Shown piece after piece: positions 1 through 8,232 of a DNA stretch of 64,000 nucleotides (its first letter is position 1; each line of letters starts with the position of its first letter). The stretch is taken from positions 1 through 64,000 of the forward strand of contig JAUIGN010000030.1 of NCBI GenBank assembly GCA_030430075.1. The letters run 5' to 3'. The translations under genes were made by a program, and so were the position numbers. The DNA is from a bacterium (GTDB lineage: Bacteria; Planctomycetota; Planctomycetia; Pirellulales; Pirellulaceae). The notes beneath the pieces are model-generated. The model ran no database searches and was not told the origin of the DNA. It was given only the letters and a program-made list of their open reading frames with translations.

Positions 1-168
1 CCCGGTTGCTGACCCGGTTGCTGTCCCGGTTGCTGTCCCGGTTGCTGTCCTGGTTGCTGTCCCGGTTGCTGTCCCGGTTGCTGTCCCGGTTGCTGTCCCG
101 GTTGCTGTCCCGGTTGCTGTCCCGGTTGCTGTCCCGGTTGCTGTTCCGGTTGCTGATCCGATTGTTGT
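1..168 (-). repeat. 12-bp coding minisatellite, 14 units, encoding Gly-Gln-Gln-Pro
   Basis: The plus-strand unit is CCCGGTTGCTGT, repeated head to tail 14 times and continuing past the window edge. Most units are identical. Variants occur at 1-12, 49-60, 145-156 and 157-168. Read on the minus strand it encodes GQQP inside the giant membrane protein. The 12-bp period keeps the frame whatever the copy number, so length variation would be tolerated. Confidence 0.95.
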
Positions 169-3100
169 CCCTGCTGTTGGCTGCCACGGGCGACTTCGTC
201 CCGCAACTCCTCCGTCAGTTCGTTCAGCTCTTGTTGGGCTCGCTGCAAGGCCTCGGTCTCGCTGCCGACGACACGTTCCGCGGCCCGTTCGACTCCTTCT
301 CGCAATTGTCGAATGCCGTTGCCTGCCACCTCCTCGCGTTGCGCCGCGTCGTCGAGCAATCCTCGTTCGAGCGACCGCTCGGCAGCCTGCAGATCGCGTG
401 ACAATTCGGCCTGTTGGGTTTGCCGTAGCGTGTCGTAGAGCTCGTTCGCCAACAGCGGCTCGGTAGCTTCCGCATCGATGACGGTATCCGTCATGCGTTC
501 GAGCAGGTCATTCAGTTGCTCTCGCTGTTGGCCCAGGGCCTCAGCCACCCGTTCCCGTTCGCCATCATCTCGCAGGGAGCTATTGGCCGGTTGCGGATTC
601 TTCAGGCGTTCAATTCGTTCGCTCAAATCCTGTTGCTGATCGTCCAGTGCGCGAGCCTCCTCGCGCAAGTCCCGCATCTCTTCGGCAAAGCGGTCCGCCG
701 ATTGTTTGCGAAAGTCATCTCGCAAGTCTTGCAATTCTCGCTCGGCCCGTGTCCCTGAGGTGATGGCTTGGGAGACCTGTCCTTGCTCCAGCGCTTCCGA
801 CGACTCGCGCATATTCTCGCGTGTTTCTGCCAGTTGTTCGCGGGAGTCGCTCATGCGCTCCTGGTTGTCAGGTTGCTCCATGCGCGACTCAAGTTCTTCC
901 GCGTCCCGGACCAGCTTCTGCTGCTCTTCACGGAGCCGCTTGAGTTGCCGCTCGAGCTCATCACGTTCCTCAACCGTTTCGGCCTGCTCCAGGGCGGACT
1001 GGATCTCTTTGAGGCGGTCATTCAGATCGGCCTGGCGGCGCGCCAATTCGCGGAGCTGGTTCAAGACCTGCTGCGTCTCTTGATTCTGTTGTTCCTGCTG
1101 CGACTGGGCTTCACGCTGCGTCTCATAACGATTCTGCTCGTTGTCGAGCTGAAGCTGCTGTAGCTGCTGCTGGGCTCGCGATTGACTGCTGGAACTCGAC
1201 TGGGAACTGGATTGCTGTTGTGACGAACGCACGACTTTGTGTTCGCGGGCCCGCAATTTGAGCAGCCCCTGGTACGCCAGCCGCTGAGCGGCGAGCGCTG
1301 GTCGGAGCGGGGCAGCATCGCCTGAATCGTGTGCCAAGGTGAGCTGTGTAATCGCTTCGCGCATCTGGTCTTGGACGTCGGCGGCGTGTTTCCGGGACTG
1401 CTCGTCCGTCAGCTCTTCCGCCAGCGTCGCAACCTGTTCGAGTGCCGTCGACTGGGACTGTTCCACCAGGTTGACATCGTTCTCAAACTTCTCCGAGGGC
1501 CGCTCGGCCGACTCACGTCGGACCAGCTTCCAGGTCGCATTGATGATTTGCTTCTGCAGTTCCGCTAGTTTTTCCGCCTGATTCCCGTTCTGGGATTGCT
1601 GCTGCTGCTGTTGTTGCTGTTGGGAATCTTCGCTGGGTTGTTCCCCCTGGCGAAAAATCTCCTCAAAATGCCTGACCTCGGCGAAATACATATCACTGAA
1701 CGTACGCCGCTCGGCGCCGTCGGGCCCGATATCCTCTGCCCAGAAATGATAGGAGAGCAACTCATCCGGCTCGGCCTCGAGCGCTTCAAAGCCGACCGTA
1801 TGGGCAAAGTCCAGGCGCTGTTGCCCGGCCAGCATCTCGGCGAGGACCACGTCGTGAGGTTCATCGCCGGCGATCTCGTAGGTGACGCCGATGGCGTTGA
1901 CACCGTAGTCGTCCCAGACATTCGCCTGCAGATCGAGTTCCTCGAGGGGCGATACCTGGACGTCACGGGCGGGCATGACCAGTTTGAGATCGGGAGGTCG
2001 ATTGGGCAACGCAGTGACCACAATCTCGGGCGGCTGCTTGTTCCGCCGTCCCTGTTCGTCAACCAATTGCAAGGTAAAACGCTGCGACGTTTCCAGCGTC
2101 CAGGTCGCCGCGTAATTCGACGTTTCGCCGGCCGGCTGGCTGTCGTCGGCCGGTTGATGCGTCAGCACAAGCGGCTCACCTTCCCGCGGTACGAGCCGCG
2201 CCTCCCGGACGCGTTTGTTGAGCAGGCAGGTGAGCGTCAGTTCCGAACCGACCACGGCGGAAACGCGACGAACGTCCTGCAATCGTTTCGGTTCACGGGA
2301 CGTGTAATCGGGGTACACCAGCGTTGCATCAGCCCGCACCAGTTGCGGGTATTCAAAGACCGTCACCTGGAACTTTTCGGAGGTCGACGAGCCGAAGGTC
2401 ACGTGATACGACAGGGGGCCGTTCACGTCGGGGATCCGTCCGCCAAATACCGGATCGTCCAGGCTCTTGGACATTGCCGTGGAGGAGATATTGTCCTCGG
2501 CCCGCTCGACGATCAGCGTTGTCTCCGACGGCAAGTTGCCGCCAAAGCGGGCGAGCACCAGCAGGCTGGTCCCCTTTTCGACGTCTGTCGACCCTGGTTC
2601 GATCACGACCTCGCCGGCCGACAGGACCGGTTCGATGTGCTCAACAACCGCCTGTCCGCGATCGACGGACAACGGCTTCGCCATGGTTGCCAGCGCGGTC
2701 AACGCGACCAGCATCATCACCATGCTCGCCAGGCTGGTCGACATGGCCAGGAAGACGCGCCAGGCCGGCGTGGCGGCGATCCAGCCGTTGGCATATGCAT
2801 GTTGCACTGCCTGGTTGATGACCCGTGTCTGCATGAAACCAAACTCGCCGTTGGGCGTTTGAGGCTCCTGGTTAACAGCCGCCAGCAGGCTCGCCCGCAG
2901 GTCCGGGAACGTCTGTTCCACCCGCTGGGCCAGCTTGTGATAATCGCGTGCCGATCGATACGCCAGCCAGCCGCCGACGGTGGCGGCGACGACGGCGCAC
3001 GCAAAAAGGACCTGCGGGGCGTAGGCGAGGTAGACTCCGGACGTCGTATTCAGGAGCAGGCAGAGACCGGCCAACGCGGCCACGCTCAGCCAGACCATCG

Positions 3101-3179
3101 TCCAGGTAACCAGCAGGCGAACCTGTCGAATCCGGCCGGCCACCTTCTCCAGCTGCCGCTGCAATCGGCGTTCAATCAT
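1..3179 (-). CDS. Giant Gln-rich membrane protein of the MoxR/BatA operon (C-terminus beyond window)
   Basis: Partial: the frame is open from the ATG at 3179 to the left edge, at least 1059 residues. The ATG overlaps the stop of the upstream VWA gene (ATGA), so the two are probably translationally coupled. The N-terminus has three likely membrane segments (about residues 23-43, 50-70 and 142-165). Residues about 170-510 look like an extracytoplasmic beta-rich region resembling the DUF4175-type proteins found in this position. A run of nine Gln follows (near 1596-1622). The rest is a long charged, Gln/Glu/Arg-rich coiled-coil-like region, ending in tandem Gly-Gln-Gln-Pro repeats at the window edge. 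Its place after MoxR, DUF58 and BatA genes suggests an envelope or complex-assembly role. The exact function is unknown, and the family assignment rests on context and layout. Confidence 0.85.
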   Translation of the reverse strand, partial: MIERRLQRQLEKVAGRIRQVRLLVTWTMVWLSVAALAGLCLLLNTTSGVYLAYAPQVLFACAVVAATVGGWLAYRSARDYHKLAQRVEQTFPDLRASLLAAVNQEPQTPNGEFGFMQTRVINQAVQHAYANGWIAATPAWRVFLAMSTSLASMVMMLVALTALATMAKPLSVDRGQAVVEHIEPVLSAGEVVIEPGSTDVEKGTSLLVLARFGGNLPSETTLIVERAEDNISSTAMSKSLDDPVFGGRIPDVNGPLSYHVTFGSSTSEKFQVTVFEYPQLVRADATLVYPDYTSREPKRLQDVRRVSAVVGSELTLTCLLNKRVREARLVPREGEPLVLTHQPADDSQPAGETSNYAATWTLETSQRFTLQLVDEQGRRNKQPPEIVVTALPNRPPDLKLVMPARDVQVSPLEELDLQANVWDDYGVNAIGVTYEIAGDEPHDVVLAEMLAGQQRLDFAHTVGFEALEAEPDELLSYHFWAEDIGPDGAERRTFSDMYFAEVRHFEEIFRQGEQPSEDSQQQQQQQQQSQNGNQAEKLAELQKQIINATWKLVRRESAERPSEKFENDVNLVEQSQSTALEQVATLAEELTDEQSRKHAADVQDQMREAITQLTLAHDSGDAAPLRPALAAQRLAYQGLLKLRAREHKVVRSSQQQSSSQSSSSSQSRAQQQLQQLQLDNEQNRYETQREAQSQQEQQNQETQQVLNQLRELARRQADLNDRLKEIQSALEQAETVEERDELERQLKRLREEQQKLVRDAEELESRMEQPDNQERMSDSREQLAETRENMRESSEALEQGQVSQAITSGTRAERELQDLRDDFRKQSADRFAEEMRDLREEARALDDQQQDLSERIERLKNPQPANSSLRDDGERERVAEALGQQREQLNDLLERMTDTVIDAEATEPLLANELYDTLRQTQQAELSRDLQAAERSLERGLLDDAAQREEVAGNGIRQLREGVERAAERVVGSETEALQRAQQELNELTEELRDEVARGSQQQGQQSDQQPEQQPGQQPGQQPGQQPGQQPGQQPGQQPGQQPGQQPGQQPGQQPGQQP

Positions 3180-5278
3180 GATTCCGCGCTCCTCGGTGCC
3201 ACATCGACCTTCGGTTGGCGGCCCGCCAGCCAGGTCTCCAGGATAACGACGCAAATGGCGACGGCGATCAGCCACCGCCAGATCTTCTGGCGATTCTCTA
3301 GTTCCGTGTCACGCAACTGCCGCTCGCGTTCGAGTTCCGCCGACTGGGTTGCCTGCTCGCCCAACTTCAGCCCGTACTGCTCCAGCATGCTCATGTCCAA
3401 TTCGGCCGTGTTGCTTTCGTCCGCATCAAGATTGACGGCGAACCGAAACGGAGCCGTCGAGGTGGAGACTTCATATAAACCGGGAGTGCCGGTGTGCGAA
3501 AACTGCGGCTCATCCGAAGAGAGTGGCAACAGCGTTGTGTCCGGGGTGAGAACACGGGCCGTGCCGCGATCGATGGATGGAGGCAACGTGATCGATCGAT
3601 GGACGGTCAGTGAGGGGGTCTCCCGGCGGCCGCCGCCGGCCTGTTCCATCAAACCGATGATGAGCGGCACGAAGCGGCTGGAGAGCGCCAATTGGCTGTC
3701 GCGGAGCCGCCATCCGCTGGCCAAGACATAGAGCGTCCCGGCCTCGTACGATTGTTCCCAGAGTGCGGGGTAGCCATCGTCAAAACGGGCGACAACCCGC
3801 GTGGAGGCGGCGCCGGCATCCATGGTGAAACGGAAGTGGTTCCAAAAGTGAATGTTGGTGAAGTCGTTGTAATCTGCCGAGGCAAAATCCGCGAAGACCG
3901 GATGGGCGAAATCGATCTCACTCAGCATCACGTAGTCATCCTGGTCGCGGCCCGTTCGCTCCGCCAGCACCTCAAGCGAGGGGTTGAAGCTGGTCAGTTG
4001 CACGGCCGCGTCACGGCTGGTGGGAACGGCCAGGCAGGACCCTCCTGCCGCCAGGAACTGTTTGAGTGCGGCGAGCTGCTCTGCATTGACCGGCTGCGCC
4101 ACGACCACCAGCCGGGGCGGGGGCGATCCAGTCAGGTCGAGCTGCTCCTGGCCGCTCCGTTGGGTCAACGACACGTCGCAATGGGGAATGCCTTGAAGGG
4201 CCGCCTCGAAGAAATAACGCAGCCCCTCCGGATCGCCGGCCGTGTCTTCGCCCACGTAAACGACGTCGATGGCCTGCTTCTCCAACGGCACGGTGAAGAA
4301 GGTGTTGTCGAAGGGATGGTCGTCGCCACGCAAGACGAGCCGATCGCAGGCCTCCGCTGCGGCGGGCCGGGGTACGCGCACCACGCGGCTCTGCCCGGGT
4401 GGTACCGTGACGGTAACCTCCTCGGTGACTTGGGCCGCCGAATCGTCGCTCTGCCAGGCCACGGTGAATTGTTCGGCCGTTGAGTTGGCCGCGTTGAAAA
4501 CGCGAACCCGCGGATCGGCATCGCGTTCCTCCTGAGACTCCAGCAGCCGCAACGTCGCATTCGAGGTCATCTCGGGTGCCACCTGGCGAACCGAGACCAC
4601 AATCTCTGCGGGCCACTCGTACGATTGCAGGGCGGCAATATCGGCGCCAAGCTGCAGGTCGCTGATCAAGACGATCTCCGTCGCGGCTTCGGTCTGGTTG
4701 CGGTCGTTGGCGACATCAATGGCGTCTGCCACGGTGACGAGGGCCGAACCGACATCGGTCCGCCCCCAGCTCGGCGCGAGCGCTTCCAGTTGTTCTTCGA
4801 TCAGGGCCGGCTTGCCGACGCGCGACGTCGTCAGCGATTCGTCGAAATCGACGAGCTGCCGGCACTGGTGATCGAAAGCAAACAGGGCCACATCATCCGC
4901 CGGTTCGAGTGTCTCCAGGACGGACGTGACCCGTTCGCGGGCTTGTCTCCAAAGGTCGGTCCGCCGCATGCTGGCGCTGGTATCCAGCAGGATCGCGATC
5001 CGCCGGCCGCGGACCGAGTCCAGCGAGAGGTTTGCCGCTTCGCGCAGGAAGGGACGCGTAAACGCCAGGGCCAACAACAGCAGGACGAGGCCGCGGAGCA
5101 GCAGCAGGAGCAGGTTGTCGATGCGGCTGCGACGGGTCAGCCGGGGTGGCGACGGCGCCAGGAACATCAGCGAGCTGAATGCATAGCGGCCCCGCGGCGT
5201 CCTCCGGATCAAGTGGAAGATCAGGGGCAAGGCGATCGACGCCGCACCGATGGCGTACAACGGTACCAGGAAGCTCAT
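3176..5278 (-). CDS. BatA-like membrane protein with von Willebrand factor A domain
   Basis: 700 aa. The N-terminus (residues 1-25, MSFLVPLYAIGAASIALPLI) and the segment 55-75 form the two-helix BatA/Aerotolerance N-domain, including the typical IFHLIRRTP. A VWA domain starts near residue 92, with the MIDAS motif D99-T-S101-A-S103. A middle region resembles a CARDB/glutamine-amidotransferase-like fold. A single C-terminal membrane helix lies near residues 665-685. In known systems such proteins work with MoxR AAA+ ATPases, using a metal-dependent VWA site to bind partners. The start overlaps the DUF58 stop (ATGA, 5275-5278) and the stop overlaps the next start, so three genes are coupled. Function in planctomycetes is undetermined. 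Confidence 0.9.
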   Translation of the reverse strand: MSFLVPLYAIGAASIALPLIFHLIRRTPRGRYAFSSLMFLAPSPPRLTRRSRIDNLLLLLLRGLVLLLLALAFTRPFLREAANLSLDSVRGRRIAILLDTSASMRRTDLWRQARERVTSVLETLEPADDVALFAFDHQCRQLVDFDESLTTSRVGKPALIEEQLEALAPSWGRTDVGSALVTVADAIDVANDRNQTEAATEIVLISDLQLGADIAALQSYEWPAEIVVSVRQVAPEMTSNATLRLLESQEERDADPRVRVFNAANSTAEQFTVAWQSDDSAAQVTEEVTVTVPPGQSRVVRVPRPAAAEACDRLVLRGDDHPFDNTFFTVPLEKQAIDVVYVGEDTAGDPEGLRYFFEAALQGIPHCDVSLTQRSGQEQLDLTGSPPPRLVVVAQPVNAEQLAALKQFLAAGGSCLAVPTSRDAAVQLTSFNPSLEVLAERTGRDQDDYVMLSEIDFAHPVFADFASADYNDFTNIHFWNHFRFTMDAGAASTRVVARFDDGYPALWEQSYEAGTLYVLASGWRLRDSQLALSSRFVPLIIGLMEQAGGGRRETPSLTVHRSITLPPSIDRGTARVLTPDTTLLPLSSDEPQFSHTGTPGLYEVSTSTAPFRFAVNLDADESNTAELDMSMLEQYGLKLGEQATQSAELERERQLRDTELENRQKIWRWLIAVAICVVILETWLAGRQPKVDVAPRSAES

Positions 5279-6330
5279 CCATCGCTCCTTGAGGAGGAAC
5301 GTCCTGGCCGCGCCGCCGAACCACCGCTCGCCGCGCCTCCGCTGCGGCCCCGGCGGGAGATCGTCCGACCTCGCCGCATGCGGGCATGGAGCAAGTCAAA
5401 GAGGGCGATCTCCATCGGCTGATCCGTCGTCAGTTCATCGTAGTCGATGCCCAGGTTGCTGCACGCCTGGCGGACACGCAGCCCATGCTGGTGGAAGTTC
5501 TCCAAGTACTGTTCGCGGGCGGCCGCGGGATCGACATACAAGTGCTGCCCGGACTCCAGGTCCTCGAACATGGACGGCGCGTCGAAGTCGAAATGCACTT
5601 CGGCTGGATCCAGGATCCGCAACAGGACGACCTCATGACCGCGCGAACGCAGGTAGCCGAGCTGCGTTTCGAGCGTGTCGATCGGCGCCAGGAGGTCCGA
5701 GATGAGAACAATCAAGCCCCGTTTGGTGACGGTTGACGCAATCTGCTCGATGGGCGGCTCAAGCCGTGTCGCCGTCCCGGTCAGCGTTTTCTCGAGACAC
5801 ATCATGATCCGATGCAGGTGACCCGTGCGAAAGCGGGCCGGAACGTACTCATCAATGCGTTCGTCAAACGTCACCAGCCCCACCGCATCCCGCTGCAGCG
5901 AGAGAAAATAGGCGATCGTCGCCGCGGTGGTCTTGGCATAATCCGCCTTCTGGTAGGTGAGCGACCCGTAGCCCATCGACCGGCTCATGTCCAGCAGCAG
6001 GTAACAGCGGAGGTTGGTTTCGTCTTCAAACCGCTTGATGTAGTACCGATCGGAGCGGGCGAACAGGCGCCAATCGAGATACCGCAAATCGTCACCCGGC
6101 GAGTACTGCCGGTACTCGCTGAACTCGACCGAGAATCCGTGATAGGGACTACGGTGCAATCCGTTCAAGAAACCTTGGACGATGACCTTGGCCCGCAGCT
6201 CCATATTCTTGATGCGCATCAAGGAGCCGGGATCGATGTACCCGGATTGCCGCCCGCTGGGAGCTCGCCTGGTCTCGCGATTTCCCGCCGTCTGGGACGG
6301 GGTTGGGCTGGGGTCGTTGATTGCAGACAT
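5275..6330 (-). CDS. DUF58 domain protein (MoxR-associated, VWA-like)
   Basis: 351 aa. The start chosen is the ATG at 6330, which overlaps the MoxR stop by one base (TGATG). An in-frame extension to 6561 is rejected because it lies wholly inside the MoxR gene. The diagnostic DUF58 signature is present: FSEYRQYSPGDDLRYLDWR at about residues 70-88, followed by RFEDETNL. A VWA-like metal site follows (D114-M-S116-R-S118). No membrane segment is evident, so it is probably cytoplasmic. The C-terminus is Arg/Ser/Gly-rich. It is typically co-transcribed with moxR and batA genes and probably acts as a partner of the ATPase. The substrate is unknown. Confidence 0.93.
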   Translation of the reverse strand: MSAINDPSPTPSQTAGNRETRRAPSGRQSGYIDPGSLMRIKNMELRAKVIVQGFLNGLHRSPYHGFSVEFSEYRQYSPGDDLRYLDWRLFARSDRYYIKRFEDETNLRCYLLLDMSRSMGYGSLTYQKADYAKTTAATIAYFLSLQRDAVGLVTFDERIDEYVPARFRTGHLHRIMMCLEKTLTGTATRLEPPIEQIASTVTKRGLIVLISDLLAPIDTLETQLGYLRSRGHEVVLLRILDPAEVHFDFDAPSMFEDLESGQHLYVDPAAAREQYLENFHQHGLRVRQACSNLGIDYDELTTDQPMEIALFDLLHARMRRGRTISRRGRSGGAASGGSAARPGRSSSRSDG

Positions 6331-7343
6331 CAGTGTCCTGGCACGGCGACATGGTCGATGAGTCGTTCGATGACGGTTTCCACGGCGATCCCTTCCGCCT
6401 CGGCCCGGTAGCCGACCAGGATCCGGTGACGAAACGTGGGTTTGATCAGCGCGTGGATATCGTCCACGGTGACATGCACACGACCTTCCAACAAGGCGCG
6501 CGCTTTGGCGCCCAGTACCAGGAACTGTGCCGCTCGCAAGCCCGCACCCCAGCTCACCCATTCGTTGACGAAATCGGGTGACGCGGCCTGACCGGGCCGG
6601 CTGGCGGCCGCCAATTGGACGGCGTACCGAACCAGTTCGTCCGCAATTGGCACACGACGGACCACGTCATGGAACTTGCGGACGTCGTCTCCGGAAAACA
6701 ATGGTTCGATCGGTTCGGCACGGCGCGACGTGGTCTGGGTGACGACGGCCACCTCGTCATCTTCCGGCAAGTAGTCGACCTGGATGTTGAACATGAAACG
6801 GTCCAACTGGGCTTCCGGCAGAGGGTAGGTCCCTTCCATTTCGATGGGATTCTGCGTGGCCAGCACGAAAAACGGTTCATCCAGCGGGTACCGCACGCCG
6901 GCCGCGGTGACCTGGTGCTCCTGCATGGCTTCCAGCAGTGCGGCCTGGGTCTTGGGCGGTGTGCGGTTGATCTCGTCGGCCAGGATCACGTTGGCGAAGA
7001 TCGGGCCCTTCACAAACTGCATTTTCCGGTGTCCGTCCGGCGATTCCTCGAGGATTTCCGTACCCGTGATGTCGGCCGGCATCAGGTCGGGCGTAAACTG
7101 GATCCGCTGGAAGTTGAGATGAAAGATTTGAGCGACCGAATGCACGAGGAGGGTCTTGGCCAGGCCGGGCGCCCCGGTCAGCAGGCAGTGGCCGCCGGCA
7201 AACAGGGAGATCAACACTTCACTGATGACTTCCCGCTGCCCGATGATGGCCTTGGAGAGCTCCGCATCAATCCGCTCTCGCGCACCCTGTAGTTGCTCGA
7301 CGACCTCTTTCTCGTCGGCAAATGTCTCCACATCAGTTGTCAC
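6330..7343 (-). CDS. MoxR-family AAA+ ATPase
   Basis: 337 aa from a GTG at 7343, which has AGGAG about eight bases upstream. A TTG at 7376 in the same frame lacks such a site. Walker A is GAPGLAKT (residues 57-64). Walker B is VILADE (119-124), followed by INRTPPKTQAALLEAMQE, which is diagnostic of MoxR proteins. A sensor-1 Asn follows in ATQNPIE, and the C-terminal lid domain is present. MoxR ATPases are chaperone-like enzymes that insert cofactors or remodel VWA-containing complexes. Here the clients are likely the adjacent DUF58 and BatA proteins. The gene lies 36 bp after the DUF4159 stop and overlaps the DUF58 start by one base, as expected for one operon. Confidence 0.96.
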   Translation of the reverse strand: MTTDVETFADEKEVVEQLQGARERIDAELSKAIIGQREVISEVLISLFAGGHCLLTGAPGLAKTLLVHSVAQIFHLNFQRIQFTPDLMPADITGTEILEESPDGHRKMQFVKGPIFANVILADEINRTPPKTQAALLEAMQEHQVTAAGVRYPLDEPFFVLATQNPIEMEGTYPLPEAQLDRFMFNIQVDYLPEDDEVAVVTQTTSRRAEPIEPLFSGDDVRKFHDVVRRVPIADELVRYAVQLAAASRPGQAASPDFVNEWVSWGAGLRAAQFLVLGAKARALLEGRVHVTVDDIHALIKPTFRHRILVGYRAEAEGIAVETVIERLIDHVAVPGH

Positions 7344-7379
7344 AAATCTGCTCCTGATTCGGCGCGCGGCCGGCAAGGG

Positions 7380-8204
7380 TCAATGGGTCATGGCGTAGAC
7401 GACGATGTTGATGCCCATCGGGTAGGCATACTTTTCGGAGAATTGCTTGAAGTACCACGGGTCTTCTCCTTCGCGTTCCCAGCCGTCTCCCAGATCGGTA
7501 TTGTGGCAGATGATCGCCATCATGCGGCCGTCGTCATCGTAGACCGCCTTGTAGTGTGCCTCCTGGGCATCGGCACGCTCTGTCCGAAAGCCGCTCTGTG
7601 CGGCACCGATGCTGGGGACCTGGGGTTTGACATCCAGCTTGTAGACGCAGTGGAAGATCTCGTGATCCAGGGGCAATTCGACCGGCTCCTTGTCGGGAAA
7701 GACCCGCTTGAGCTGCGTGTAGAATTGGTACCATTCGTCCTCACCCCAGAAGTCGTCCACCATCATGAATCCGCCGTTTTCGAGGTAGTGGCGGAGGCCG
7801 ACGACCTCTTCCTCCAGCAGGTACATCTGGCCAGGCTCAATGACGTAAATAAACGGGTAGTCAAAAAGCTCCGGGTCCGTCAGGCGAACGATCTTGCCGA
7901 GCGGGTCAACGTCCATCGACGTCAACTGTTGCAGCCGAAACGAGAAATTGAGATCGCTGTCCGGGTAGTCGACCCGCCATTTCCCCCACTCGCCCCGGTC
8001 GTTGTACGACGTGTATTGAACCCGCGCGAAGGTGAATGTGTCCTGCTTGAATTCGCGATCGAGCTCCCAGAGGGGAACGCCGTTGCGGTCGGCCGGGTCG
8101 GTGACGTCAACACTGCGGCGCCGCCACCGTTGTCCCACGCTGATGCCCACCACCGTGACGGTGAGCAAGAGGGTTAAGCACAGCAGGCGGCGGGATCGAA
8201 TCAT
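7380..8204 (-). CDS. DUF4159 domain protein, exported
   Basis: 274 aa from the ATG at 8204 (AAGG about nine bases upstream). A longer in-frame reading to 8372 would run into the preceding gene and lacks signal-peptide character. Residues 1-25 form a signal peptide or anchor (RSRRLLCLTLLLTVTVVGIS). The remainder is the DUF4159 domain, with blocks such as FTFARVQYTS, YPFIYVIEPG, ENGGFMMVDDFWG and YPMGINIVVYAMTH. In this family the fold resembles a class-I glutamine-amidotransferase-like domain, and no enzymatic activity is established. It lies 28 bp after the TPR/peptidase gene and 36 bp before moxR. DUF4159 genes are frequent members of planctomycetal MoxR operons. Confidence 0.9.
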   Translation of the reverse strand: MIRSRRLLCLTLLLTVTVVGISVGQRWRRRSVDVTDPADRNGVPLWELDREFKQDTFTFARVQYTSYNDRGEWGKWRVDYPDSDLNFSFRLQQLTSMDVDPLGKIVRLTDPELFDYPFIYVIEPGQMYLLEEEVVGLRHYLENGGFMMVDDFWGEDEWYQFYTQLKRVFPDKEPVELPLDHEIFHCVYKLDVKPQVPSIGAAQSGFRTERADAQEAHYKAVYDDDGRMMAIICHNTDLGDGWEREGEDPWYFKQFSEKYAYPMGINIVVYAMTH

Positions 8205-8232
8205 GGGGTAGCCTTGGGGATGGCAGGTGGAT

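Noticed and set aside
1596-3731. A 711-aa plus-strand open frame
   Set aside because: It is antisense to the giant membrane protein and the BatA-like gene, whose motifs and overlaps are convincing. High GC produces long antisense frames here.
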